Notes: generated from the sequence alone by a model not told the origin. 64,000 nt of DNA from Mitragyna speciosa (GCA_024721245.1 CM045557.1:21785702-21849701), one strand, 5' to 3'. Counted from the first letter of the stretch, positions 1-11,872 are shown. Made by a program: numbers and translations.

Positions 1-257
1 AGCCATTCTTGGATGCTAGGCGGCATTAATCTCCTAAATATCTAAATGATAGGTGGCGTTAATTTCCTAAATATCTAAGCTTGGTTGGTAACATTTAATT
101 GGTGGAATTTCCTATGATTATCATCCAACATGTATCAATAATAAATTAAGAAATCAAATTGTAAAAGAAAATTATACAATAACAACTAATAAGGAAACTT
201 TATAATTAACATTCATAATATAGAAACTAATTTTTTTTTCTAGTTTAAAGCTTCTAG
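1..257. other. Unassigned AT-rich sequence with a short tandem duplication
   Basis: No gene is visible. The phrase TTCCTAAATATCTAA and its flank occur twice within the first 90 bases, a local duplication of about 33 bp. The minus-strand LINE homology ends near 258, so this stretch is either LINE sequence too decayed to read or unrelated DNA that replaced the LINE 3' half. Confidence 0.4.
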
Positions 258-2186
258 GGTTTTACATAACCCATCTTAATACCATTTAAATTAAAAACGT
301 AAGAAGCATAAGAAACACATTGCTTAATCCACCTAACAAAACGGGGACTAAAACCCATCTTACACAAAATAGCTTCAAGATAATCCTATTCAACCCTATC
401 ATATGCTTTAGACATGTCCAATTTAAGAATCATATGGCCACAATTTCCATTTCTGTTATTCTTAAAATAATGGAGGTATTCATAGGATATGATAACATTG
501 TGAAGAATTTATCTATCATGTACAAAGGCTGCTTATGTATCACTAATGCAGTGGTATAAGACAGGTTTAAGCCTATTAAAAATCACTTTAGAGATAGCTT
601 TATACACAACATTGCAAAGGCTGATAGGCCTAAATAGAAGAGAGTGGTTGGGGTGCTAATTTTTGGAATAAGGGATATCAATGTTTCTTTGAAAAGATTT
701 TAGCAAGTAACCCGAATGAAAAAACCTCTTAATAGTAGCAATGATATGGGCTCCGTTTTGATATATTATTTGGAGTGTTTTTTGATAATTATTTGAAAAA
801 AATTATTTAGAATGTGTTTTTTGTTGACTTTTGTTGAAATAGAGGGAAGTGTTTGAATTTTAAAAATTTTTTGAAAAACTTATTTGAAATGTTCAAAACA
901 TCTCAACAACTTGTTTCACTTTTTACACAATTATTCACAAAATATAGCATTTTTTTCAACAAATTTTATTCAGAAAAAATTGGAAAAAATTGCTATGAAC
1001 ATTTTGAGCTCCATTTACAATAGTAATAGATTAACGGACCCTTCAAAAAAACGAAAAAAATTGCTACGAACATTTTGAGCTCAAAATGTTCATAGTAATT
1101 TTTTATATTTTTTTGAATAAAATTTGTTGAATAAAATGTTACGTTTTGTGAATAATTGTGTAATAAATGAAACAAGTTGTTGAGATGTTTTGAACATTTC
1201 ATATAAATTTTTTAAAAAATTTTTAAAATTCAAAAAATGAGAGGAAAAATTGTTGACTTTTGTTGAAAAAATTTCCAAATAATGATCACTTATCCAAACA
1301 TCATTGAAAATTTTTTTTTGAATAATTCTCCAATAATTGTCAAAAAAACATATCCAAACGAAGCCATCATTTCCTATAATTTGCCAAAAACTTTTAAAGA
1401 AGTTGGGGGTCATATCATCTATACCTGGTGTTTTGTTCGATCATCTTCTATAGGCTTGATTAGTTCCATATTCATTTCCTCAGTCACTGTTGAAGGAATT
1501 CCATTTAATGTCTCAGAAAAGTCAGATGGATGTGTCGAAGCAAAGAGTTTTCTGTAAAAGGATTCAATTTCATCTGCAATCTTTTTAAGGTCCCTACACC
1601 AACTACCATCAGCTTTCTGAAGTCTATCAATCTGATTTCTTTTCCATCTTTTGTTCACCACTACATGGAAATATGCTGTGTTTTTATCCCCTTTTTCAGC
1701 CATCTTGATCTTGCCTTTTGAGCCCAAAATATCTTCTCATCTCTACAGGCCTTTCCTATTTCAGATGTAAGCTCAGTCAAAATCCTATCCTTGTCAGCTG
1801 TGGTTTGCATTTTAGCCTGTCTAATTTTCCCCTTCAACTCTACAGTCTTTTTAGCAGCATTAGTATGGCACTTGTTGTTCATCTTCAACAAAGCTGACTT
1901 GCAGGATTTTATTTTGTGAAAAACATTGAACAATTTTGAAGCTTTTTTGTCTATCTTCCAAGCCTCTTTAATTACTTTAGATACGTGTTCATTGAACAAC
2001 CATATATGGTCAAAGAGGAATTTTCTTTTTCATGCCAAACCTGCAAGTGTAGGATCTATCAACAACAAGCAATGATTCGATACTTCCTTGTTGATATGAG
2101 TACATGTAGCTTTCCCAAACTGCTGTGACCATTCTATTGTGCACAATCATCTATCCAATCTTTGCCGAATTTCTCCTTCAAGTCCT
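258..2186 (-). pseudogene. LINE ORF2 linker and N-terminal reverse transcriptase, truncated
   Basis: The linker shows AEKGDKNTAYFHVVVNKRWK, the conserved 'W..GDKNT.FFH' block ahead of plant LINE reverse transcriptases, with a frameshift near 1661-1727. After it come TPGIDDMTPNFFKSFWQII, then beyond the MITE IATIKRFFHSGYLLKSF, FRPISLCNVVYKAISKVIF, HNVIISYEYLHYF, LKLDMSKAYDRVE and CKMGFSPRFVRWIKQCV. These are the RT fingers and first palm motif. Homology stops after FNLNGIKMGYVKP, before the motif with the catalytic aspartate pair. Several stops are present. Confidence 0.8.
752..1368. mobile_element. Palindromic MITE inserted in the LINE reverse transcriptase
   Basis: The two halves are near-perfect inverted copies: the plus strand at 884-1000 and the minus strand at 1202-1085 encode the same peptide start, MKCSKHLNNLFH. 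Termini are GGGCTCCGTTTTGATAT on the left and the complement GGCTTCGTTTGGATAT on the right. The interrupted LINE reads GGAAATGATATCATTGC when the element is removed, which leaves only an AT dinucleotide duplicated at the borders. It has no coding capacity, so it needed a transposase from elsewhere. The superfamily is uncertain. A shorter related terminus occurs near 22330. Confidence 0.7.
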
Positions 2187-2804
2187 CTACCGTTTGACCA
2201 GGTCCATGGGGGTTCCTATATATCCCATATCCATCAACATGTTCTCCCTTATAAGCCTTCTAAAATCCAAAAAGGCCCTTTCACTTCTTTTCCTTCCTCC
2301 CCATTTTTCTTCATTTGAGATGATGTCATTAAAATCTCCTGCTAACAACCATTTATCACCCCAGAAAATCTTCCTTCGGTTAATGACTTTCCATTGCTCC
2401 CTCCTAATTTTCTTATCAATCCTACCATAAACCCCCACACACCACCATTTTGTCTTTGTTTCAGGATCCTCAACCAAAACCTCTATCGTGAAAGTTGATG
2501 AGACCACTTTCTTAACCATGCCACTCTTATTCCAAAAGGCAGCCATACCTCCTGCTTTGCCAATTGATTCTACAACAAATGCTTTATCAAAACCAAGCTT
2601 TTTTCTCACTTTTTCCAAAAACCATTTTTTATTCTTTGTTTCAAACAACAAAATAAATTCTAGAAAGTGGAACTTAGTTTCTTCCTTAACTTGGGGAATT
2701 GGTAAGGATTCTCCCACACATTGACAATTCCATACTATGAATTTCATGGGGATTTTGGGACCTTTATTGTGTAGACCTTGAGCCCTGATCGCTTTGATGC
2801 TCAA
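2187..2804 (-). pseudogene. LINE ORF2 endonuclease domain (EEP family)
   Basis: A 205-codon open stretch contains the endonuclease signatures in order: MKFIVWNCQ (the usual WNCQG is WNCQC here), LLFETK, GGMAAFWNKSG, WWCVGVYG, WLLAGDFNDI, EKWGG and a following F-LDFRRLI stretch. These belong to the apurinic-endonuclease-like domain that nicks target DNA for target-primed reverse transcription. True ORF2 translation probably starts at the internal methionine of MKFIVWNCQ rather than at the first methionine. The domain is open here, but the frame is lost downstream, so no full-length ORF2 is made. Confidence 0.85.
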
Positions 2805-3323
2805 TCCAGATTCTAGTACAATCTTTCTTCTTATCAGGCTCTATCCCATTCTCCATCTCTTCAAACTCTTTATTCACTTCTCTCACTTTTCTCTTCCTCA
2901 ATTGGTCTATATTCATCTTAGAATCTGATTTCTCACACAATAGTTTTTTTTTTTTTCTGTTCATTCAATCTTTTGAACCTCCTCAATTGGCCTGAATTTG
3001 GACCAAATAACTTATCACTTGTACAATTGTTTCCAATTTCTATCTTCATCTCCTTTAACACTAAACCCCTGCTCACTTGGTCTGAAACCATTACATTTGA
3101 TGTTGACCTACCAGAACCATTTTTCTCCACCTCCATTAAACTATCTTTGACAGGCACTTCCACCAAACAACAGTTTTCTTTGTCTGAACAGTCAATTCTA
3201 ATAGTCACCAAGTCTCTCTCCTCAATATTATAATTTGCAAAATCATTTTGAGACCCCTTATTGCTATTTTTCACTTTCTCTTTTTGAAAATTCAAATTTC
3301 CCTCCTTGTAAGCTCAATACCAT
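2764..3323 (-). pseudogene. LINE ORF1 C-terminal part, beyond the Harbinger insertion
   Basis: A hydrophilic, lysine- and glutamate-rich minus-strand reading spans this interval in two overlapping frames. It begins at the TTA that flanks the inserted element and ends near the endonuclease start. Removing the insertion joins it to the zinc-knuckle part without extra bases other than the 3-bp duplication. It has no conserved domain that I recognise, as is usual for the tail of plant LINE ORF1. A poly-lysine run near 2940-2960 reflects an oligo(T) tract on the plus strand. Confidence 0.6.
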
Positions 3324-3553
3324 TTAGGCTGTGTTTGTTTCAACTGAAAATATTTTTTGGATAACATTTTCTCAATTTTTAGGTGTTTGGTTATTAATTA
3401 GTCCAGAAAATATTTTCTTTAAGTAAAATATTTTTCATCTTAGGGTGGAAAATGACTTACATTTTTAAGTTACTGAAGTTATTTTCATTTAACTAAAATA
3501 CGCATGTCAGACAAAAGAAAAACAGAAGAAAAAGAAATTAGATCTGAGCCACT

Positions 3554-3685
3554 GTGGAGAGAATCGCGAGGAGAAGAAAGCTGAGCTCTAGGCTCCATCG
3601 ACGGCGAAGCTTCTGGGAGGCCGCCGACGAGATCAACCTTCCTCTAGCCGACGAGATCAGCTCTCAACCTCCTCCTACCAAAGGT
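3554..3685 (+). other. Possible 5' exon of the Myb/SANT-like gene
   Basis: This GC-richer patch lies inside an AT-rich element. It reads MERIARRRKLSS and continues to PPPTK, where the sequence CCAAAG|GTGAGT is a strong splice donor. Acceptor-like sites follow (TGTTGCAG near 4083). It may be a leader or alternative first exon spliced towards the gene that starts at 4888. There is no homology support, so this remains a guess from base composition and the donor site. Confidence 0.3.
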
Positions 3686-4887
3686 GAGTTCAAATTTTTT
3701 GAATTTTTTTTTTCAAATCTCGAGTTGTTAAAATTATAAAAATCAAATATTGTGGATTGAGATTAATGGTCATAAGCCATGGATAATTCTCTTCGGCAAT
3801 CAATTTTTCTTCTCTTCACTTTCTTTTTTTTTTTTTAATCTTTTGTGCAAATGGAATGAAAATATATACATAGGTTTGTTTAATGGGCAAATTGAAGAAT
3901 ATTTTGTATTCTTTTAGGGGCAACCAATCCATACATGCATATGTCTTCTTTTTGTATATTTTTAGCATATTTTGTATAAAAAATAAAACAATTTTTGATA
4001 TTATGAATATTTGATGCTCATCCATGACCAAATCTTGTCTTAAAGGCTACTTGTTACCTTAGTTAACTTTTGAGCTGTTGCAGAGGATTGTTCTTATTGC
4101 TCAGAGTTCTTGTGTTTTTGTGTAAGTCTTTATGATCACATGGACACGAGTCCTGATGCAAGACATTATTTGTATGTTTCAATTAATTATAAGTATTTCC
4201 AAGTACATGTACAATGTAATTTTGATTATGTACTACCTATCTATTGGGAGATATTAAGATTGGATTTGGCCGTGTCTTGTTATGTTTTATCATTTTCGTA
4301 TGATATCTGTGATTTTGGATTTGGATAGCCATGAATGTCAGAGAGCCTAAGCAAACCAACTATACAGTTTCTTGTGAAACATAGTTCGAAATCATAAAGG
4401 AAAAAGAAGAAAAGGGGAGCAAAATTGATTTTTTAATCGTGGGTTTTAGTTTTGTTTATGTATGTGATTACTGTGTTTGAAGTGAAGATTTAGTCCGATG
4501 AAATCATTGAAATGAAGAGCTGTTATGGCCCCAAATAAATACCTAAAATAGAAAAAAAGAAAAGAAGAAGTGGGAAAAGGGACGCAATTGGACATGCCAT
4601 GTATGCAGATTACAATTGAAGACAACCAAATAGATGATGTAGATGTTTGTTGTTATTTTTCTAGTTGAAGTTTCAACTTGTTTTTTTATGTTAGAACAAG
4701 TAGTATGCCAATCCTAAGTAGTTGTTTGTGTAAAATCTTATATTTGCACATTTGAATATAATACAAGTTATGAATATCTTTTAGAAAGTTTATTGTTTAA
4801 ATATTTTAATCTATGCATGTCTCATTCTATTTAAATGTACTTGTTTATTGACATTTTGTTTTTTAAATTGATTGATTTGGCATAAAG

Positions 4888-6376
4888 ATGGGAAAAAAAG
4901 GTGAGAAACAGTTTAGGTGGTCAAAGCCAATGGAGCGCCTCATGCTTGAGATTCTTGCAGATGAAGTGAAGCTAGGAAATAGGCCTAACAACAATTTTAA
5001 ACCAAGTTCATTTACACGTGTGATAGATGCCATAAAAGACGACATTGGAGTTACATGTCAACCGGATCATGTGGAAAATCATTTAAGAACAGTAAGAACT
5101 TCTTGGTTTGTAATAGTGGCAATTCGAGGCAAAGGTGGATTTGGGTGGGATGATACAATGAAGATGGTCACTGCCAGTCCTACTACATACTATGAGTATA
5201 TTTGGGTAATTCACTTTTTCTTTCTTCCTATGCAGTTTGTTGTTTGAACTAGCTATGGTGTTTGTAGTGTGTGTTGGCGCATGTTTATATGTGTGAATTT
5301 GTATTTGATCATATGCTGTATGGCCGTTTAGTTTAGTTAAGCATGTATTTGGTTAGACAGTGTTATTGATCCTATGGTAGAAAATGAGACGAAATGAACA
5401 AAGATAAGGTTCCAACATAGACTGATGCCTGTAGCAAAAAATGAGAGGAAATGCAAAAGTTAAGGTTGTAAGACAGAGACTGGCAAGGAGATTTGTCTTC
5501 ATACAGAACATGTCTTGGGCCATTCCTAATCATGTACAAAAGGGGAAAATCAACATTTTTTTTGCAATACATGATAGAAGCCAAAAGAGTCTGTCTTCGA
5601 GATTTGCACACAAGTTGGAGACTTGTCTTCATACAAAACATTAGCCCCAAGAAGCAACCAAAAACACCTATTGCAATCCATCACTTGATAGGTAGAATAT
5701 ATAACACCCATAAAATCTTATCTAATGTTGTATGTGGAAGATAATAGTTATATGAATTGTGAAAAGATAATGCCTAACTTAAAGCCAGCATAGACATCAC
5801 TAGTTAAGCATGATGTAATTATTGATTCTCTTTATGATATAGTGATTTTCTTGCTGGATTTTCTGTTTTGGCATATTTCTGCTTATGCCAGGTTGTGTCC
5901 TACGTTAAATTGATTAAATATCTTCTGTGACTATGCAGAAAAACCCAAGTCATGACAAGTATATTAATAAAAAGATTGAGTTGCATGATGAAATGGCTCT
6001 TGTAGTTGGTAAAGATCTGGCTACTGGAAGTTTTGCTAAGGCATTCCCAGATGTAAATTTGACAAATCCCACCCCGATTGATGATGTTAACAATGTTGAA
6101 GACCTGCTCATGCAAAAGGACTTGTCCACTTCAGATGCCACATCATCTAGAACAAAACAACATCGCCAGAGGAATCGCACCAATGATGAAATTGAGAATA
6201 TATCGCATAAACTTGGAGAGGTCGCAGCTACCATGACCAAATTAAGTGCCAATAAATTGGATGTTGGCAATGTATATGATGAGATAATGAAGATTAATGG
6301 CTATAATGAGGAATTTCTTGGCTGTGTTTTTTATCATTTGGTACAGAATGAAATGCTAGAAAAGCATTTCTGGTGA
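4888..6376 (+). CDS. Myb/SANT-like DNA-binding protein of the Harbinger-like element
   Basis: This is a two-exon reading: 4888-5205, then 5939-6376, joined by a GT-AG intron (donor TTTGG|GTAATT, acceptor CTATGCAG|AAA). The joined protein is about 251 residues. The N-terminal 100 residues (FRWSKPMERLMLEILADEV, then FTRVIDAIKDDIG and HVENHLRTVRTSW) form a trihelix-like Myb/SANT domain of the Myb_DNA-bind_3 kind. The second exon gives IELHDEMALVVGKDLATGSF, the conserved block after this domain, then a polar linker (SSRTKQHRQRNR) and a helical C-terminus. In PIF/Harbinger elements the Myb-like protein binds element ends and aids transposase import. That role is inferred here. Both exons are open, so the gene may be expressed. 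A host-captured copy cannot be excluded. Confidence 0.72.
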
Positions 6377-7026
6377 AAATGAAAGGCTTCGCATGATTTT
6401 TCTTGAAAATTTTAAAAAACAGAGGCATTAGATGGATTACTTTATTAGCTCGGGATGATTCTTAAGAATTGCATTTCTAGTTATGAGATTTTTTGATACA
6501 GTTATTTTGTAAAACAATACCTTATAGTTCATTGGCATTATGTGTGATATGAAAGGCATTTCATGTGAAATGAAAGTTTAAGGTCGAAAGTAAAAATTTG
6601 TTTCTTATATTTACTGTAACTGTTATTTTATATGTCGCTTTAGGTTGCTCTTAACAAACATGATATATAATGATAATGTTTTAAATAATTTATTTATTGC
6701 ATTGTGGCAATATTTTTTAGTAGTATATAATTTCTGAAAAATTTTTATGAAGATGAAAAATAATAAGTGTAGTTATAATATAATATTCAATAAATTATAA
6801 TGGATAAAAAATAAAGGTTATATTAAGGTGAGATAATAGTGTGAAGTTAGAAGAAAAAAAAGTTTCAATCATTTTAAGAAATTAAAAAATAAAATTAGAA
6901 AATATTTTCAATAGGCAAACCAAACACCTGAAAATAATGAAAAGGAAAATGATTTTCATGGAAAAAAACTTCCCTGGAAAACATTTTCCAATGAAAATAT
7001 TTTCAGTTCAAACAAACACAGCCTTA

Positions 7027-7934
7027 ATCTCCCATCTTTTCCTATTTTCTGACTAGAAGTCCCATCCATCTTTCTACTCTACAGTTCTCTTTCTCCAAAA
7101 CTTCATTAATCCCTTTTGTTCCTTGATCACTTTGCTCCCTTGCAACTGATTCTCCTAATCATCTAAAATAATCATGATTAGTGGATCTTTTACTATGGCT
7201 TAAACTCAGCTTACTACCTTTTGCTTTCATCCATAGACCATACTGCTGATTATTAGCAATATCCCCTAAATTACTTCTTTTAAAACAAGATTTTTCTCCA
7301 TGTCCCAAGATACCACAGTTGTAACAAAAATTAGGACATTTTTCATACCTGAATTGGATCCACCTTGTTACTCCATTGAATTTGACAGTTGTTCCATGCA
7401 AAAGAGACTGGGTAATATCCAGTTCTACTAGCAGTTTGAGATGCTTGCCTTCTTTACTACTTGTCTGGGGTATAATAACATCCTTCACTTTCCCCAAAAT
7501 TAAAGCAATTTTCTTTCCAATTTCTTTCGAAAAGCAAAGAATGGGAATGTTCCATGCCTAAACCCACATGTCTGCTGTTTGGAAATCTTCTTCCCTTTCT
7601 TCAATTCCTTCTGACCATGTTTTAAGTACCAATAACTGGTTATCAAAAGTCCATGGGCCATCATTAATTACTTTCTCATATTCCAAATCAGAATCAAAAG
7701 TAAACTGAAAGAAATTAACTCCTACTTCTGAGACTTTGAGTTTTCTGGGGAATCACGGTAGCAAAACTCCTAATTCCATTAAAATTAGCAACTCTCTCCC
7801 ACAAATTTCCCAAACAGACTTAGTTTACACTCATTCACTCCATCCTGCATCTCATCCAGCCATATCTTTGAGCTTTTCTTCTCCTTCTTGCTTAGAACAA
7901 ACTTCTCAAGGACTTCTGCTAATTCTTCGGCCAT
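7027..7934 (-). pseudogene. LINE ORF1 (gag-like) N-terminal part: DUF4283 and zinc knuckle
   Basis: The start codon is at 7934 (MAEELAEVLEKF). About 70-120 codons in lies a DUF4283-like stretch with the hallmark VINDGPWTFDNQLLVLKTW. Further on, CPNFCYNCGILGHGEKSC (near 7280-7340) gives a C-X2-C-X4-H-X4-C knuckle as in plant LINE ORF1 proteins, which bind the element RNA. At least two frameshifts and one stop (after DMWV) disable the frame. The reading runs into the TTA target duplication of the Harbinger-like insertion at 7024-7026 and continues at 3326. Family assignment rests on motif recognition. Confidence 0.8.
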
Positions 7935-8413
7935 CTTCTTTGTTCACTGAGATATGAAATGAAATTACTGAACAGCTACTGCTAAAAAAACTGTTGAGCC
8001 CTATAGATGAAGTTCCAAAGCTGCAATTTAGTACAAGTGAGCAAAACAAATACATCTACTACTGAAAGTTAAAAGATGAAATTTGTCTAGATGTTAAGAG
8101 TAAGATAAAAGTGATAGAACATAGAGCCACATGTTCCCTTAAAGACCAATCCTCCTCAGTAGACTATACAATGTTATAAATGAGGATAGATCCTGGAATG
8201 AAGCACCATAAAAGTAGCCCCCCCACCCCCCCCCCCCCCCCAAAAAAAAATCCCCCAATCTGACATTTAATTACCAGGAAACAAATTTGAGGTATGAAGG
8301 TAAAAATTAAGATCTCCCAAAGAGAGAGAAGAAGCTCTCATACTAGAGAGAAGGAGCCCTTATGCTAGAGAGTAGTTGCTAGTTAAATTAAATAGTTCTT
8401 GTATTTAACTTAA
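7935..8413. other. LINE 5' leader region and a homopolymer tract
   Basis: No coding homology. The part next to 7934 is the likely 5' untranslated region of the minus-strand LINE. Its outer boundary is not clear. At about 8217-8248 lies a C-rich run (CCCCCCCACCCC and longer) followed by nine A. This is prone to sequencing error and to copy-number change. The last three bases (TAA, 8411-8413) are the target duplication of the next MITE. Confidence 0.45.
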
Positions 8414-8986
8414 GGGTCTGTTTGTTTAGATTGAAAATATTTCTTGAAAAATATTTTCAAAATTTTCTTTGGTGCCAAACACCAGAAAATATTTTTCTGT
8501 GTAAAATATTTTGTAATTTTGTTTTCTTTGGATAAAAATAACTTACATACTTAATGAAAGTAAGTTATTTTCCTTAGAATTCAAGAGTGCCATTAAACCT
8601 TAAATACCTCCTTTTATAACTTTAATTACCCAACTAATTTTTGTTTTTAATTCTTATCAACTAATTTTTTTCATAATCTTGGGCTCCCCAATAATATAAT
8701 TATAGTTATGTACATTTTTCCGTTAAATTATTTTGAAAATTACTTATAACCAAAATAATCTCTAGTTGGGTCTGATTGCATGTCAAACATTTATTACAAT
8801 TGTTCGTTGTCTATTTAACTCATATTAACAATAAAAAATAAAAAATAAAACTATTTTTCAAAAAATTTTCGTATTGTCATCCAAACACTAAAAAATTACA
8901 AGGAAAATAACATTTTCCATGTAAAATATTTTCTTAAAAAAAAGAATTTCTTTAGGAAAATATTTTACATCCAACCAAACAGACCC
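8414..8986 (+). mobile_element. Tourist-like MITE with TAA target duplication
   Basis: The left end is GGGTCTGTTTGTTTAGATTG. The complement of the right end is GGGTCTGTTTGGTTGGATGT. TAA flanks both sides (8411-8413 and 8987-8989), as expected for PIF/Harbinger-derived MITEs. The 573-bp interior is AT-rich and non-coding. A related, inverted and enlarged copy lies at 18021-19116. The ends resemble those of the 3.7-kb Harbinger-like element at 3327, which could share the same mobilising transposase. Confidence 0.82.
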
Positions 8987-8989
8987 TAA

Positions 8990-11872
8990 ATCATCAACAA
9001 TAAACGCTGCTCCCAAATACAAATCTATTAGTAATTTAATGGTTTGCACTTCTGTACTGATTCAAATGCTCAGTTGCCTATGGGCCACTTCAATATTTTA
9101 CCAGTTTGTATATTTTCATATTGCATATGCTCAGCTGCATATAATCCTAAACAAATAGCAATCTTAACTATGAAATTTTACCATCCCAATCAAGAAAATT
9201 GCGTAAGGAAATTAGGAAAACCCTTCTGTTAAAACTTAGCCGCTGAACATTGATTTTCTTCCATCTATGATCGATCCACTTTTCGCCACTATCAAATCCC
9301 TGATATATATTAACAATTTAGATTCCAATATGTAAGTCGAGTATAAGTTGTAGTTCCCGTTCAGCGTCCTTGACATTACGAAAAATGCGGTTTGATTTCA
9401 CCAACATTTTTTGTTACAAATGTTAGATTCCATTCACCTTATTAGTAGAAAGACTGTATGTATGGGTGGTCAGCGATGTTTTGCCACTAGAAATCAAGAC
9501 ATTGGAATTGGATTTGTGAATCGATTCATAACCTTTGAAACCAATCAATTTCTAATCGCACCCTTTTCTCTTGTAGGCGTACATCTTGTAGGCCAACCAG
9601 CATCGGAGAGAATTTCATGCAAGAAAATGTGGCATGGCTCCTTGCGCTTTAGACCCGAATGCCGCTCAAGCTAATTTGGTTATCTCGAACGTGTCAATAT
9701 GATTTTTTCTTTCCATTCTAGTCAGCTTGGGCGACCGGTCCTCTACGACTGATACAAGTCAACTTTAGTGCCGTGTATGCTACAGCAAGCTGAGTTAAAA
9801 CTCGCATTACTTCTTATATTGCTATGTTTATTTATGTATGCTGTAGTTTATATGTTAATGTTTTATGACGTTTATTTATGTATATTGCAATTTATATGCT
9901 AATGTTTCATGACGTTTATTTATGTATATTGCAATTTATATGTTAATGTTTTATGCTATAATATGTAAAATTGATTGTTTATCATTTGTTCTATTTTTGT
10001 TCAAAGACTACCAATTAAATTGGGTTATAGTTCTTAGCACATTGAAGGAAGATTGAGTAGTAGCAATCCAAAAATTCTTCATATTTATCTAAGTAAATTA
10101 GTACAGAGGGGCAAAAAAAAGTCAAAGTCATAAAAGCCATACCTGTACAAGTTAAAAGTCATAAAACATGCAGAACTAATTTTTAAAAGTCTTAAACATG
10201 CAGAACCAATTCTTAAAAGTCTTAAAAGTCATACTTGTGCAAGTTAAAGAAAAACATGGAAAAATGCTCATGTTTTTTGTATTGGGGATTTCTTGTTTAC
10301 TTAGTTTGACTGATAACATTTTATTCTCTTAGAAAGTTGAAGAAATATATCATTGTAGCCAAAACACCCGAAGCATTTGGACCATTGGCTTGTGGTATCA
10401 ACAGAAATTATAGGATGCTTTGATTACATGTTAGAAGGATGCAATATACAAATAAATGCCCGTATTATTCGAGAGTTCCCGGTCATAACTTAGGAAGCCA
10501 ACCTTTAAAGGCTTTCACCATTTGATACCTAATTTTGACATCTTTTCATTTGGGTTAGTAGATTTGGTTAGGGTCTTAATGATTAACTGAAAAGGGAAGG
10601 TGCATGCATGGACTAAATATAGTCTCTTAACTTCTTACATAATATCGTTAGTCCTAGTTTAACCTCCTTCAATTTATATTCCTTTTTTTCAATTACAATA
10701 AATGTGAAATTAAGTCAAACAATGTTCAAAGACCAACCATGTTCATAAATTAAGTTAGGAATATTAATTTCCATCACAGAATCAACATGTAGTGCGTAGT
10801 TGCTATTAAATTTATTATAGTTGATATAAAATGCTGTGTTAAATTGATATACATTGATTTTATCAAATTACTAAATTGATATAAATGCTGTTAAATTGAT
10901 TATATTTTTTGTTTTGATGTAATAAATGGGTGTTTTTAATTTCTTGTAATATGTTGGTGTTTGTTTTATTATTTTGATGAAAAATGATGCTGGTTTTTTT
11001 AGTCTATTCATGAACATGTTGGATTTTTCATTTAATGTTGGTATTTGGATGAATTATGTAAACTAGAAAATTATTGAAAATATTTTGAAGCTAGGAAAAA
11101 TTACCAAAATAAGCAGGAAGTAAATTTAAAAGGATAAGTAGGGAAATAATTTAAAAAGTAGCAATTACAAAAATATTTTAATGTTGCATATGAGATAAAT
11201 TATTAAAAAGTAGGAATAACTAAGGAACTAACTAAAATTTACATAGTCCTTTGTAGTTATGATAGCATGTTGTAGTTATTAGTTTAGGGTTTAAAAAAAT
11301 GTAACGTAGATAATTAGAAAAATAAGTGAGAAATAAAAAGAATTACAAAAAAAGAAATTAGGAATAATTAGAAAAGAATATGATTGATTACAAGATAGTT
11401 TTATTACGTTGGAATGATTAAATTTTTGTCAAAAGATGTGAAATGTATATAAGCACAAAAATTAGTAACAAAAAGCAAAAATAGTCACGACAATAAGAAT
11501 AAACTATTTCAAGAAAATAGGAAAAAGAAGAAAGTAATTAATAATTAGAAATAATTATTTATTTATGATTTATTTAGAGGATAATTGATTTGCACTAAAT
11601 TATTATTTCTCGAATGAAAAAATTGTGTAATTTATAATTAGAAAAATAATTAGAAAATTAATAAAAGATTGCATACTAAGGTTAATAAAAAGTTAATTTT
11701 TTATGCAGTTGTAGTGTGATATATCGGTGGTTAAAAATAGATAATCCTATAATTAATTTAGAGAATACTTGAAAATAATATTGCCTACTAATGAGAATAC
11801 TTCAATATAGGCGTTGCCTAATAATGATGCACAGCTGATGTGTAGGCAATGTGATGGTTTTTATGGGATAAC
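8990..11872. other. AT-rich region without a recognisable gene
   Basis: I see no gene that I can support. About 9240-9800 is less AT-rich and holds an 87-codon open frame (9411-9674) with no recognised motif. It could be a decayed exon of something. About 10000-11850 is strongly AT-rich, with short direct repeats around 10130-10240 (AAAAGTC-ATAAA-ACATGCAGAAC phrases). The end of the stretch runs into the PMD relic. Confidence 0.5.
9827..9958 (+). repeat. 44-bp tandem repeat, three copies
   Basis: Three copies of a 44-bp unit start at 9827, 9871 and 9915, each beginning TTTATTTATGTAT and ending near ATGACG or ATGCT. Copies two and three differ at only a few positions. No coding or regulatory role is evident. 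It is a minisatellite. Confidence 0.85.

Larger units (their letters stand above)
3327..7023 (+). mobile_element. PIF/Harbinger-like element carrying a Myb/SANT-like gene but no transposase
   Basis: Termini are inverted repeats: GGCTGTGTTTGTTTCAACTG on the left, and the complement of the right end reads GGCTGTGTTTGTTTGAACTG. The borders carry a TTA duplication (3324-3326 and 7024-7026), the hallmark of PIF/Harbinger insertion. Inside is a two-exon Myb/SANT-like gene, which is the usual second gene of this superfamily. No DDE transposase motif was found on either strand, so the element looks non-autonomous. It sits inside LINE ORF1 and is therefore younger than the LINE. Its ends resemble those of the MITEs at 8414 and 18021. 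Confidence 0.8.
258..7934 (-). mobile_element. Decayed L1-like LINE, split by two younger insertions
   Basis: Read on the minus strand, this interval gives in order: a start codon at 7934, a DUF4283-like gag domain, a CCHC zinc knuckle, a basic linker, an exonuclease-endonuclease-phosphatase type endonuclease, a linker, and the N-terminal half of a non-LTR reverse transcriptase. This is the order of plant L1-type LINEs. The reading is broken by stops and frameshifts. It stops near 258, before the YADD catalytic motif, so no 3' end or poly(A) tail is seen. Two elements interrupt it: a Harbinger-like element at 3327-7023 and a palindromic MITE at 752-1368. Across both, the protein homology resumes on the far side. 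It is a dead copy. Confidence 0.85.

Noticed and set aside
9411..9674. 87-codon open frame in a less AT-rich stretch
   Set aside because: No recognised motif, splice context or repeat support.
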